DNA of 64,000 nt from Microbacterium faecale (GTDB lineage Bacteria > Actinomycetota > Actinomycetes > Actinomycetales > Microbacteriaceae), in contig NZ_BMHO01000002.1 in assembly GCF_014640975.1 (NCBI RefSeq), positions 248,001-312,000 of the forward strand, given 5' to 3'. How positions within the stretch are numbered: the first letter of the stretch is position 1; each line of letters opens with the position of its first letter. The translations under genes and the position numbers were made by a program. Below are positions 1 to 8,508 of the stretch, piece by piece. The notes under the pieces are model-generated. The model was given only the letters and a program-made list of their open reading frames with translations. It ran no database searches and had not been told where the DNA came from.

Positions 1-2
1 CG

Positions 3-443
3 TGGTTCGGCCAGTGCGCGGGATGGCGAAGTCACCGCCCGGGGCGCGACACGCTGCTGAAGACGTCGTGTGTCATGCTGCTGCCGGATCCCGAGCCGGG
101 CAGCGATCACGGCGCCGAGTGGATACTCACGGTGAACGCTCCTCCGCAGCGCACGCGGATCTATATCGACGTCGCGTGGGATGCGCGCTGGGACGGTGAA
201 GAGCCGCACGCGATCGATATGGATCTGGATGTCGTGCGTCGCACCGATCAGCGCGGCATCTACATCGACGACGAGGACGAGTGGGAAGAGCATCGCATCG
301 AATACGGCTACCCCCTGCACGTCGTCAATCGTCTCGAGATCGTCGCCGCGGAGCTCAAGCGCAAAGTCACCGAGCGTGCCGCGCCCTTCAACGAGGCGAC
401 GACGCACACGTGGTTCGACGTGCTCGACGCGCTCGAGCTGTAG
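3..443 (+). CDS. DUF402/FomD-like protein, 5' end cut
   Basis: The reading frame is open from the first bases of the window, so the true start lies upstream. The C-terminal part carries the acidic signature of the DUF402/FomD family (DLDVV, then IYIDDEDEW, then a GYP segment). FomD-type enzymes hydrolyse nucleotide diphosphates or conjugates with a divalent metal, and these acidic residues are the likely metal ligands. The family assignment rests on this motif block and the family's usual short length; the substrate cannot be told. It converges with the truncated transporter gene, with only 15 bases between the stops. An in-frame ATG at 75 exists, but the upstream codons are still open, so it is unlikely to be the start. 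Confidence 0.7.
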   Translation, partial: WFGQCAGWRSHRPGRDTLLKTSCVMLLPDPEPGSDHGAEWILTVNAPPQRTRIYIDVAWDARWDGEEPHAIDMDLDVVRRTDQRGIYIDDEDEWEEHRIEYGYPLHVVNRLEIVAAELKRKVTERAAPFNEATTHTWFDVLDALEL

Positions 444-458
444 GACCTCGAGGACTCT

Positions 459-959
459 TCACTCCACGGTCGTGAATAAGGCAGCCGGGACGAGCACGAA
501 CGCGAGCAAGCTGGGGAGCAACAGCGATATCCCCATGCCGAGGCTTCCGGCCACGCTGAGCCCGACCCCGGCGATGACGGCGCCCGCGAAGACGCCGAGG
601 CTCATGCCTGCGGCGTTGATGCTGTAGGCGGGCGCGGTCAGGTCTCCCCCGCGGTCTGCAATCATCGTCGTAACGAGGGCCGCGACGATCGCGTGGCTGA
701 AGCCCATCCCCGTCGTCGCGACCAGTGCTACGGGCAGATTGTTCGTCGTGAAGACCGCGATGACCGCGACGGCCGCGCCCGCCAATCCGCCCCAGAGGAG
801 CCCGCACCGCCGACGCACCGGTCCTCTCGCCCAGCGGCCCGCGAGATAGTTCCCGACGAAAAACGACGCGCCGCTGAGCGTCCAGACGAGCGTGAGCGCG
901 ACCGGCAGGGCGATGGCCGCCCGCCGTGATCGGCGCCGTAAAGGTGTCGTCCTCATCAT
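459..959 (-). pseudogene. MFS transporter remnant (C-terminal half)
   Basis: About 166 residues encode a short arginine-rich start (MMRTTPLRRR) that runs straight into helices resembling the second half of a major facilitator transporter: a membrane pair, a loop like MFS motif A (GRWARGPVRRR), then four more helices. A complete MFS protein has about 400 residues and 12 helices, so helices 1-6 appear to be missing. The start is credible, with GGAAGG six bases before ATG 959, and an operator for the adjacent LacI regulator sits just upstream at 1065-1076. This suggests an internal deletion that kept promoter, start and C terminus. The original role was probably export or import of an arabinose-related sugar. 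It could instead be a genuinely short membrane protein. Confidence 0.6.
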
Positions 960-1064
960 CGAGTGCCTTCCATGTGTTCGTGGATCCGTCGTGCGGTGCA
1001 CGCCGGCGTCGTCAACTGCTCGGCCTCAGGGTCCGTGGTACTGCGGAGCGGAGCTTCCTTTCAT

Positions 1065-1076
1065 CGAACCGGTTCG
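1065..1076. promoter_or_regulatory. LacI-type operator, copy 1
   Basis: Perfect 12-base palindrome cgaaccggttcg, identical to the core of the sites at 6163-6174 and 7267-7278. It lies about 105 bases upstream of the MFS remnant start and just past the GH127 stop. A central CG flanked by symmetrical half-sites is typical of LacI/GalR operators. The regulator is presumably the LacI protein at 6213-7238. Confidence 0.75.
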
Positions 1077-1110
1077 CGCGACGGCGCGCGCTGAGTGTCC
1101 CCGAGGCGTT

Positions 1111-3060
1111 TCAGGCCACGGGCAAAAAGACGCGCATCGTCGATGGGCCACGCTCCGCCCACCGGTGATACGGGATGAGCGGCACCTCGAACGCGCGTTC
1201 GTGTCGCGCGTCCCCGCGACCGGGATTCGGGCGCGCCGAGACGAACGGCGGCCGACCGTCCCCGTGCGCGGGCAGGGACACGGTGCGAGCGTGGACGATC
1301 GCGCCGTCGCCTCGATCCGTCGGCAGAGAATCGACGCTGAGGGCGAGACCGTCGATCGACACGTCGTCGGGCAGATCGACCGATTCGAGGCAGAGCACGA
1401 CCGGTCCGCGTTCGACCGCGACCGTTCCTCGGGCGCCGTCGATGCGCAGATCCGGCCAGGTCAAGCGCGGCCGCACGGGAAGGTCGAGCACGATCTCATC
1501 ACCGGCCGCTACCGGACCCACGACATCGATCCAGCCCGGTGCGCACGAGGTCACGGCCTCGTCGTGACTGCGTATGCTCGCCCCATCGGCCCAGTGAGGT
1601 ACGCGCAGACGAAGCCCGACGCGTCCGGCGGGCGCCTCGCGGACCAGGAAGCGCACGACGCCCTCTTTGGGATACGCCGTCTCGACGTCCACGGCGAGTG
1701 TGCCGCGCTCCGTTGCGACGTGCATCGCGCCGGCGGCGTACTGCGCGATCGTCACAACCGGATCCTCACCCGACTCGTCGACGAAAACCGCGCAGCTCTG
1801 CCAGGAGGCAAGCGTCCTGGCGACATTGGTCGGGCAGCACGACACGTCGAACCAGGGCGCGCGGATCCCACCCTCGGCCCGCGGATTGACCTCGTCCAGC
1901 CGTACATCACCGCCGGGCTCGCGCTGATGCAGCGGATTGGCGTAGAAGAAGGCGCGACCATCCTCGCGCGGGGACGTCGCGACGACGTTGTACATGGTTC
2001 GCTCGATGAGGTCGGCGTACTTCGCCTCGCCCGTCGCGAGCAAGAGGCGCCACGACACCATGACCGAGGCCACGCCCGCGCAGGTCTCGCAGTACGCGCG
2101 ATCGGAGGGGAGCTCCCAGTCGTCGCCGAAGCCCTCGTCCTGATGACGCGAGCCCATACCCCCCGTGAGGTACGTGCGACGCTCGACCGAACTCGTCCAC
2201 TGGCGTTCGATCGCACTGACGAGCTCGCGGTCGCCCGTCGACGTCGCGACATCGAGTGCGCCGGCCGCCAGGTACAGGGCGCGCACCGCGTGACCGCGCC
2301 AATGGTCGGCGTCGCGGACCGGAACGTCGTCCTGGAAGTACGCGGGACTGAGCAGCGCGATCGGGGCAAGGATTCCGCGTCCGCGGCGTTCGACGAACAG
2401 GCGCGCCTGTTCGATGTAGGTCGGTTCGCCGAGCGCGCGACCGAACTCGACGAGTCCGACCTCGATCTCCGGATGCCCGCAGATGCCCGGCCGCCCGTTC
2501 GCTCCGAACTCACGGCACACGTGGTCGGCGGCACGGCGGGCGACACGGACGAGTTCGTCCTCACCGTGGGTGCGCACACGCGCCACAGCGGCCTGCAGCA
2601 GGTGGCCCGTGCAGTAGAGCTCATGCCCCATCGACAGGTCGGAGTAGCGCGCCGGCTGGTGAGCGTGGCCGAAGCACGTGTTGAGGTATCCGTCGTCGTC
2701 CTGCGCGGCCGCGATCCGATCGACGAGCTGCGCCCAGATCCTCTCGACCGCCGGATCCGGCGTGTGCCCCTGCTGCCAGGCCACCGCCTCGAGCAGCTTG
2801 TAGACCTCCGAATCGGAGAACTGCCAGCCGGGGCGATCGTCTCCTGTTGAGCCGCTCGCAACGCGATCGAAGTTCGCGAGCCAGCCGAGTCGCTCCATCC
2901 AGTCGTAACAGTGCCGAAGTGTGGCGCGCGCGTTGGTCATTTGGCGCGCGCCCCAGAAACCGCCGTCGAGGTGCATCTCGCCGACACCGATTCCGCGTCG
3001 CGTTCCCGGTGCGTCCACGGGGCGGGCGAGAGAACCGGAGCATGTCATGTCGATCGTCAC
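1111..3060 (-). CDS. GH127 beta-L-arabinofuranosidase
   Basis: A 649-residue glycoside hydrolase of family 127 (formerly DUF1680), which releases beta-linked L-arabinofuranose. The metal and catalytic residues known for the Bifidobacterium HypBA1 enzyme have clear counterparts: Glu325 and Cys327 in YCETCAG, and Cys408-Cys409 in DVSCCPTN. There is no signal peptide, so it should act in the cytoplasm on imported arabinosides. The start is GTG 3060, with AAGGA six bases upstream. It is the last gene of the SBP-permease-permease-GH127 operon, 12 bases after the MalG-like permease stop. Its neighbours suggest that arabino-oligosaccharides from plant glycoproteins or pectin are imported and then cleaved. 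The exact linkage preference is inferred. Confidence 0.88.
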   Translation of the reverse strand: MTIDMTCSGSLARPVDAPGTRRGIGVGEMHLDGGFWGARQMTNARATLRHCYDWMERLGWLANFDRVASGSTGDDRPGWQFSDSEVYKLLEAVAWQQGHTPDPAVERIWAQLVDRIAAAQDDDGYLNTCFGHAHQPARYSDLSMGHELYCTGHLLQAAVARVRTHGEDELVRVARRAADHVCREFGANGRPGICGHPEIEVGLVEFGRALGEPTYIEQARLFVERRGRGILAPIALLSPAYFQDDVPVRDADHWRGHAVRALYLAAGALDVATSTGDRELVSAIERQWTSSVERRTYLTGGMGSRHQDEGFGDDWELPSDRAYCETCAGVASVMVSWRLLLATGEAKYADLIERTMYNVVATSPREDGRAFFYANPLHQREPGGDVRLDEVNPRAEGGIRAPWFDVSCCPTNVARTLASWQSCAVFVDESGEDPVVTIAQYAAGAMHVATERGTLAVDVETAYPKEGVVRFLVREAPAGRVGLRLRVPHWADGASIRSHDEAVTSCAPGWIDVVGPVAAGDEIVLDLPVRPRLTWPDLRIDGARGTVAVERGPVVLCLESVDLPDDVSIDGLALSVDSLPTDRGDGAIVHARTVSLPAHGDGRPPFVSARPNPGRGDARHERAFEVPLIPYHRWAERGPSTMRVFLPVA

Positions 3061-3072
3061 GAAGAATCCTTG

Positions 3073-3903
3073 TCAGTCTTTGACGGCGCCCGCCGTGACA
3101 CCGGCCGCGACGTAGCGCTGGGCGATGACGAGCAGGACGGCAGCAGGTACGGACGCGACGACAGCGGTCGCCATGATCGCGTTCCACTGCGTCGTGTTGT
3201 TGCCGATGTAGTTGTAGATGCTGAGGGTGATGGGGATGAGGTCGCCGTTGCGATTGAGGGTCGAGGCGAAGATGAAGTCCGACCACGCCCAAAGGAAGGC
3301 GAAGAGCGCGACCGTGAGCATCGAGTTGCGGCTCATCGGGAGCACGATCGAGACGAACGTGCGCCATGCCCCGGCGCCGTCGACGCGCGCCGCCTGCAGC
3401 AACTCGCGCGGGATTCCTCCCATGAACGCTGTGAACAGCAGAACACCGAAGGGGACCGCGATCGTCGAGTCGGCGATGATCAGCCCCCAGACCGTGTTGA
3501 GCAGGCCGAGACTGTTGTACACGGCGTAGAAGCCCATCGCCATGACGACAGCCGGGATCATCTGCGCAACGAGAAGCACGAAGTTGAGCGGCCCGCCCCC
3601 GCGCAGGTTCAGCAGCGCGAGCGCGTACCCGGCCGGAGCCGCGATCACGAGGGTGACCGCAACGCATCCGAGGCCGACGATCAGGCTCGTTCCGAGAGCC
3701 GGGAGCTGTTGCGCGAAGACGGCCGTGTATCCCTCGAACGTCGGGTCCCAGGGGAACCAATGCGGCGGTGTGCGGCGCAGGTCGCTGGTCCGAGTGAACG
3801 AGACATTCACCATCCAGTAGACGGGAAACAGCATCGCGAGCGTGAACACGACGCCGAGGGCGGTCTTCCACCAGGTGCGCCGAATCGAACGGGCAGGAGT
3901 CAT
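3073..3903 (-). CDS. Carbohydrate ABC transporter permease (MalG-like)
   Basis: A 276-residue inner-membrane permease of the MalG/binding-protein-dependent type. It has six predicted helices and the cytoplasmic EAA loop (ELLQAARVDGAGAWRTFVSIVLP) through which it contacts the ATPase. It should pair with the MalF-like permease encoded immediately upstream; its ATG (3903) overlaps that gene's TGA as ATGA. A longer open frame extends to 4194, but that part is out-of-frame read-through of the upstream gene and was rejected. No ATPase gene is present in the operon, so a shared MsmK/MsmX-type ATPase elsewhere probably energises the importer, as is common for family 1 sugar ABC importers in Actinobacteria. 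Confidence 0.9.
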   Translation of the reverse strand: MTPARSIRRTWWKTALGVVFTLAMLFPVYWMVNVSFTRTSDLRRTPPHWFPWDPTFEGYTAVFAQQLPALGTSLIVGLGCVAVTLVIAAPAGYALALLNLRGGGPLNFVLLVAQMIPAVVMAMGFYAVYNSLGLLNTVWGLIIADSTIAVPFGVLLFTAFMGGIPRELLQAARVDGAGAWRTFVSIVLPMSRNSMLTVALFAFLWAWSDFIFASTLNRNGDLIPITLSIYNYIGNNTTQWNAIMATAVVASVPAAVLLVIAQRYVAAGVTAGAVKD

Positions 3904-4847
3904 GAGCGGGCCCCCTGTCGGTGCTGGAGCTTCAGATGCAGGAACCCGAACACGAGTGCGATGACGATGAGGAGGTTGCCCACGGCCGCGGCCGGCGAGA
4001 ACGACGGCATCCCGGTGCCGAACGCCTCTTGGTACGCCCAGATCGACAGTGTGGTCGACGCGCCAGCCGGGCCGCCCGCCGTCATCACCCATATCACGTC
4101 GACGACTTTCAGTGTGTAGATGAGGCCGAGCAGGAGCGTGATCGCCGACACGGGCCGCAGCAACGGGAGCGTGATGCTCGAGAACTTCCGCCACGATCCG
4201 GCGCCGTCGAGCGAGGCCGCCTCATACATCTCCTCCGGAATGTTCTGGAGACCCGAGTACAGGACGACGAGGTTGAACGGCACGCCGAGCCAGATGTTCG
4301 CGATCGTGACCGACAGCAGGGCCGTCTCGGGAGAGGTGAGCCAGTTGATCCGGTCGCCACCGAAGGCGAGAAGCACCGAATTGACGATTCCGTTGTCGCT
4401 GTTGAGCATCCACGCCCACGTCGACGCGGACACGATCAGCGGCAGCAGCCACGGCACGAGAAATAGCGCGCGCAGCAGGTTCGACAGCCGAAAGTTCTGC
4501 CGGAAGAACACCGCGAGCGCGAGGCCGACGGCGAACTGCACGATGATAGACCCGAACGTGAACAGCAGGGTGTTCACCAGGGCGACGGGGAATGTCGACG
4601 ACCCGAACACCTCCACGTAGTTCGCGAAGCCCACGAACTCGGCGTCGCCCTGCACGAACGCGCGGATCGTGAAATCACGGATCGACAGATCGATGTTGCG
4701 CCACAGCGGGTAGGCGTAGAAGACGACGAGGTAGCCCAAGAGCGGCGCGGCGAAGCCGACGGCGGCCCACTGGCTCGCGTCGAGCCGCCGTCGGTGGCGC
4801 CGCGCGCCCGGCCGCCGCACCCCGAGGAGCGTCGCGGTGGTGGTCAT
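3900..4847 (-). CDS. Carbohydrate ABC transporter permease (MalF-like)
   Basis: A 315-residue permease with six hydrophobic segments and the EAA loop (MYEAASLDGAGSWRKFSSITLP). It is the first permease of the importer and lies 25 bases downstream of the solute-binding protein gene, with four-base overlap into the second permease. The N terminus is basic (RRPGARRHRRR), consistent with an inside N terminus. With the lipoprotein and GH127 enzyme it forms an arabinoside uptake operon under the LacI operator at 6162-6175. The substrate is inferred from the GH127 neighbour. Confidence 0.9.
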   Translation of the reverse strand: MTTTATLLGVRRPGARRHRRRLDASQWAAVGFAAPLLGYLVVFYAYPLWRNIDLSIRDFTIRAFVQGDAEFVGFANYVEVFGSSTFPVALVNTLLFTFGSIIVQFAVGLALAVFFRQNFRLSNLLRALFLVPWLLPLIVSASTWAWMLNSDNGIVNSVLLAFGGDRINWLTSPETALLSVTIANIWLGVPFNLVVLYSGLQNIPEEMYEAASLDGAGSWRKFSSITLPLLRPVSAITLLLGLIYTLKVVDVIWVMTAGGPAGASTTLSIWAYQEAFGTGMPSFSPAAAVGNLLIVIALVFGFLHLKLQHRQGARS

Positions 4848-4872
4848 GGATCGGTTCTCTCTCGTGCGCGGA

Positions 4873-6129
4873 TCAGCTGGTGGTTGCTTCGGCGGCCGCC
4901 TGCGCGGCCTCGAGCGCCTCTTGGGGACTCTCGGCGCCCGACAGCGCGCTCTGCACGGCCGTCCACAGTGCCTCCGAGATCAGCGGGTAATCCGTCCCGA
5001 GCCCGTCACTCGTGCGACCCTTCGCGTTCTGTACCGCGGTCACCCACGGCTCGAGGTCGGGATTCTCTACGAGGAGCTGCTCCTGCCCCTCGGCTGTCGG
5101 TGGGATGTAATACGCGAAGGTGTTCGCCGTCTCAACGAAGCCCTCGGGCGTCGTCATGCACTCGACGATCTGGCGCGTGACCTCGTACCGTGCGTCATCA
5201 GACTGCACGGGGGCGACGATGAACTCGCCACCCGTCGGTGCGGGCGCGACGCCTCCATCGCGCCCAGGCAACTGCACGATGCCGGTGGCGAAGTCGGCCT
5301 CGGCGGCGCTGTTGACCTGCCACGTTCCGTTCTCGGCGAAGGCGAAGTCGCCCGTGAGGAACTCCTCCCACACGGTGTTCTGCGAGTTGCCGATGACGGA
5401 GTTGGGCGCATACCCCTCGTCGAGCCACGTCGTCCACAGTTCGAGCGCCGCGACCGCCTCGGGCGAGTCGAGCTGCTCGAGATCGGCGCCGGAACCCCAG
5501 AACCATGGGAGGAACTGGAAGGTGCCCTCCTCGGTGCCGATTCCCGCGAATGTGATGCCGCGATGCCCGGCTTCGTCGACCTTCGTCAACGCCGTCGTCA
5601 GGGTCTCCCAGTCGGTGATCGACGCGGGGTCGACGCCTGCTGCGTCAAGGATGTCGGCGTTGTAGTAGAGCGAGAGCGTATTCGCGCCGACCGGAATCCC
5701 GTACGCGGACCCGTCGATCACACCCGCGTCGAGCAGGTTCTCATCGATCGCCGACGTGTCGAGGCCGAGCTCCTCGACCGTCGTCAGCATACCGGTCTCG
5801 GCAAGCGTCGAGACGGCCGGGTTGTCGAGCAGGATGATATCCGGTGACGTCCCCTCCTGCGCGGCGAGCAGCGCCTGATTCGTGAGGGCCGTCGTGTCGT
5901 AGGCGGTGCGCTCGATCGTGACGCCGGCGTCCTCACCACACTGCTGCGCGCGCTGTTCCCAGTCGGACGAGCCCTCATGCTGCGGATACGGATCCCACCA
6001 CGTATAGGTAGCGGACGCGGCGTCGGGTCCGCCGTCGGATCCACCTCCTCCGGCGGACGAGCAGGCGGCAAGGGCTCCGACCGCGACGAGCGCCGTGGCC
6101 GTGGCGAGAGCTGTGCGGGTGGGATTCAT
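4873..6129 (-). CDS. Extracellular sugar-binding lipoprotein
   Basis: A 418-residue family 1 solute-binding protein. It starts with a lipoprotein signal peptide ending in the lipobox LAACSS, followed by a Gly/Ser linker. The mature part has typical features, including TYTWWDPYPQHEGSSDW near the N terminus and SPDIILLDNPAV. It is anchored outside the membrane and delivers the sugar to the two permeases downstream. The ribosome-binding site is strong (AAGGAGGAACACTC before ATG 6129). It is the first gene of the four-gene operon, and a LacI-type palindrome lies 33 bases upstream of the start, where bound repressor would block transcription. The ligand is unknown; an arabino-oligosaccharide is inferred from GH127. 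Confidence 0.88.
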   Translation of the reverse strand: MNPTRTALATATALVAVGALAACSSAGGGGSDGGPDAASATYTWWDPYPQHEGSSDWEQRAQQCGEDAGVTIERTAYDTTALTNQALLAAQEGTSPDIILLDNPAVSTLAETGMLTTVEELGLDTSAIDENLLDAGVIDGSAYGIPVGANTLSLYYNADILDAAGVDPASITDWETLTTALTKVDEAGHRGITFAGIGTEEGTFQFLPWFWGSGADLEQLDSPEAVAALELWTTWLDEGYAPNSVIGNSQNTVWEEFLTGDFAFAENGTWQVNSAAEADFATGIVQLPGRDGGVAPAPTGGEFIVAPVQSDDARYEVTRQIVECMTTPEGFVETANTFAYYIPPTAEGQEQLLVENPDLEPWVTAVQNAKGRTSDGLGTDYPLISEALWTAVQSALSGAESPQEALEAAQAAAEATTS

Positions 6130-6161
6130 GAGTGTTCCTCCTTGAACAGGTACCGGATTAT

Positions 6162-6175
6162 TCGAACCGGTTCGA
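6162..6175. promoter_or_regulatory. LacI-type operator, copy 2 (importer operon)
   Basis: Perfect 14-base palindrome tcgaaccggttcga between the LacI gene and the binding-protein gene. It shares its 12-base core with the sites at 1065 and 7267. The position fits repression of the importer-GH127 operon when the inducer is absent. Confidence 0.8.
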
Positions 6176-6212
6176 TTTGTGGTGTGGTGGGTCTGACTGT
6201 CCGGATGTGCGG

Positions 6213-7238
6213 TCAGGTTCGCCGTCGCGGGGCAGCCGTACTGCCGCGATCGACGAGTTCGGGAGAGACGTAGTGCACGATATGCGGGTCATCGTGACCG
6301 GTCTGCCCTTCGATCCGCCGCACGAGAGCGCGCACCGCCATCCCTCCCAGACGATCGGGGGCGCTCTCAATGGCCGAGTAGGGCAGCGAGAAGGTGCGTG
6401 CGAACTCATCGGAGTAGCGACCGATGACCGACAGATCGCGCGGCACGGTCAGCCCGCGCTCGTGCATCACGGTCGGCAGCGCAGCGGCGGCCGCTTCGTT
6501 GTTCACGAGGAGGCCCGTGACGCCGGGGTGCGCCTGCAGCAGCTCGCCGACCGCGCGCCCCACCTCGGGCTGGCGTGCGGGGGCGAACGCGGTGTCGAGC
6601 CGGATGCCGCGCACACGCGCCTGCTCGACAGCCGCGTTCTGCAGCCGCCACACGTAGGCGCCGCCGCGCTCGACGACGTGTTCGGGCTGTGACACCAGCA
6701 GCAGCTGACGATGTCCGAGGTCATACAGGTGGTCGACCATCTGGCGGCCGGCCTCTTCGAAGTCGAGGTCGAAGACGTCGACCCCCGCGCAATCGGCGGG
6801 CCGCCCGACGAGCGCTCCGGGCTGCGCAGCCGCACGGAGGACGGGCAGCCGCTCATCGTGCTCAGCGACGTTGAGCAGCACGATGCCGTCCACCATCCGC
6901 GTCGAGGTGAGGCGGCGCAACGCGCTGCGGCCGTCGGACTCCGTCACCAGAAGGATGTCGTACCCCAGGTCTCGAGCGACGTTGGACACACCCTGTATGT
7001 ACTGCATCATGGCCGGCGCGAACTCGTCGTCGTAGAACTGCGCGAGCAGTCCGATCGTCCGGGTGCGCGCCGTCGCGAGCGCTCGAGCGCCCGCATTCGG
7101 CGAGTAGCCCAGCGTGCGCACGGCCTCCTCGACGCGGTGGCGCACCTCCTCGGAGATCGACCGCTTGCCGGACAGAGCGTACGACGCGGTACTGCGCGAC
7201 ACGCCCGCCTCGCGGGCGACGTCCCCGATGGTGACCAC
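6213..7238 (-). CDS. LacI family transcriptional regulator
   Basis: A 341-residue repressor with an N-terminal LacI helix-turn-helix (TIGDVAREAGVSRSTASYAL), a hinge helix region ending near ALATARTRTIG, and a periplasmic-binding-type effector domain. The start is GTG 7238, with AGGAG six bases upstream. It lies directly upstream of the arabinoside importer operon on the same strand and carries its own copy of the operator (7267-7278), so autoregulation is likely. Three identical palindromes around this locus make it the probable controller of the importer, GH127 and the damaged MFS gene. The effector is presumably an arabinose-containing sugar. Confidence 0.9.
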   Translation of the reverse strand: MVTIGDVAREAGVSRSTASYALSGKRSISEEVRHRVEEAVRTLGYSPNAGARALATARTRTIGLLAQFYDDEFAPAMMQYIQGVSNVARDLGYDILLVTESDGRSALRRLTSTRMVDGIVLLNVAEHDERLPVLRAAAQPGALVGRPADCAGVDVFDLDFEEAGRQMVDHLYDLGHRQLLLVSQPEHVVERGGAYVWRLQNAAVEQARVRGIRLDTAFAPARQPEVGRAVGELLQAHPGVTGLLVNNEAAAAALPTVMHERGLTVPRDLSVIGRYSDEFARTFSLPYSAIESAPDRLGGMAVRALVRRIEGQTGHDDPHIVHYVSPELVDRGSTAAPRRRT

Positions 7239-7266
7239 GGCGTCTCCTGTTCCGACCTCGTTGATG

Positions 7267-7278
7267 CGAACCGGTTCG
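7267..7278. promoter_or_regulatory. LacI-type operator, copy 3 (regulator promoter)
   Basis: Perfect palindrome cgaaccggttcg, 28 bases upstream of the lacI-family start codon. It is identical to the two other copies, supporting autoregulation. Confidence 0.75.
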
Positions 7279-7357
7279 ACGATACATGGCGCTCGCCTCG
7301 CGACGCAAGGATCGGATCCGGAAGCGCCGCGACTGCCCGACCATCGTGACGTCGGAC

Positions 7358-8470
7358 TCAGTCGGCGAGCGTCGCGCCCGCCTCGCGCAGCCAGCGGTCG
7401 GGCTCGGCGAGCGCGGCCGAGACGGATCCGGCGAGATCCGTGAGCGATACCGCGCGACGGAAAGCGCTCGCATCGCCGTCGATCACGCCCGCGACGAGGG
7501 CGACCGGCGCCCCCGCCTCCGCGGCGAGCGCGGCGACGTGCGCGGGCGCCTTCCCCGCGGCCGACTGGCCGTCGTAACGGCCTTCGCCCGTGATGACGAG
7601 GTCGGCGCCAGCCAGATCGCGGGCGAGACCCGTGAGATCGGCGATCGCGGCGGATCCCGGCACCATCTGCCCACCCCAGATGAGCAGACCGAAGCCGGTC
7701 CCGCCTGCCGCGCCTGCCCCGGGCCTGACCGCGAGGTCGAGACCGTCGGCCGCGCGAGCGAGCGCGGCAAGCCCCGCCTCGGCCCGCGCGACGCCCGCGG
7801 AATCGAGGCCCTTCTGCGGCCCGAAGACGGCGGCGGCCCCGGTCTCCCCCAGCAGGGGGTTGGTCACGTCGCTGAGCACGGTGAGGCCCCCGGCGGGTGG
7901 TGGACGCAACGCCGTGACGTCGAGGGTCGTGATCTCGCCGAGCCCGTCGACGCCGGGCGGCACCGAGGCGCCGAAGTCGTTCATGAAACGCGCACCGAGC
8001 GCGGTGAGCATCCCGACACCACCGTCCGTCGAGGCACTCGAGCCGATGCCGACGACCAGGCGCGACACCCCGGCATCGAGGGCGGCGGCGATGGCCTGCC
8101 CGAAGCCGAGCGTCGAGGCGGTGAGTGGGTGGCGGTCGTCGCCGAGCAGCTCGATCCCGGAGGTCGAGGCGAGCTCGACGACGCCGACACCTCCCGGCCG
8201 ACCGTCCGTCGCGGGCAGGCGCACCCAGAACGCGTCGACGGGAACTCGCGCGGGGCCAGTCACCCGTACGGGGACGCGCTCGGCGCCCGGCACGGACTTC
8301 TCGAACGCGTCGAGTGTGCCCTCGCCGCCGTCGGCCATCGGGCGGAGGACGACGTGGTCGGTCGGGCGGCGGCGCACCCAGCCCTCCGCAATCGCGACGG
8401 CCGCATCTGCGGCGGGGATCGACCCCTTGAAGCTATCGGGGGCGATCACGATGCGCCGTGCGGTGGTCAT
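7358..8470 (-). CDS. Glycerate kinase
   Basis: A 370-residue member of the GlxK/GarK glycerate kinase family, which phosphorylates D-glycerate (usually to 2-phosphoglycerate) with ATP. Family signatures visible are the N-terminal IAPDSFKGSIPA, MADGGEGTLDAF, and VGIGSSASTDGGVGML, which form the nucleotide and glycerate sites. Length matches the family (about 370-380). It starts at ATG 8470 and lies 38 bases downstream of menD. No glyoxylate or galactarate genes are nearby, so the source of glycerate cannot be told here. Confidence 0.9.
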   Translation of the reverse strand: MTTARRIVIAPDSFKGSIPAADAAVAIAEGWVRRRPTDHVVLRPMADGGEGTLDAFEKSVPGAERVPVRVTGPARVPVDAFWVRLPATDGRPGGVGVVELASTSGIELLGDDRHPLTASTLGFGQAIAAALDAGVSRLVVGIGSSASTDGGVGMLTALGARFMNDFGASVPPGVDGLGEITTLDVTALRPPPAGGLTVLSDVTNPLLGETGAAAVFGPQKGLDSAGVARAEAGLAALARAADGLDLAVRPGAGAAGGTGFGLLIWGGQMVPGSAAIADLTGLARDLAGADLVITGEGRYDGQSAAGKAPAHVAALAAEAGAPVALVAGVIDGDASAFRRAVSLTDLAGSVSAALAEPDRWLREAGATLAD

Positions 8471-8508
8471 GGGTCCATCCTGCCCGATTCCGCAGCCACG
8501 CCCGGTCC

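Noticed and set aside
892..2850. Long open frame on the plus strand opposite GH127
   Set aside because: Antisense shadow of a gene with intact catalytic motifs; its translation is Arg/Ala/Asp-rich with no family features.
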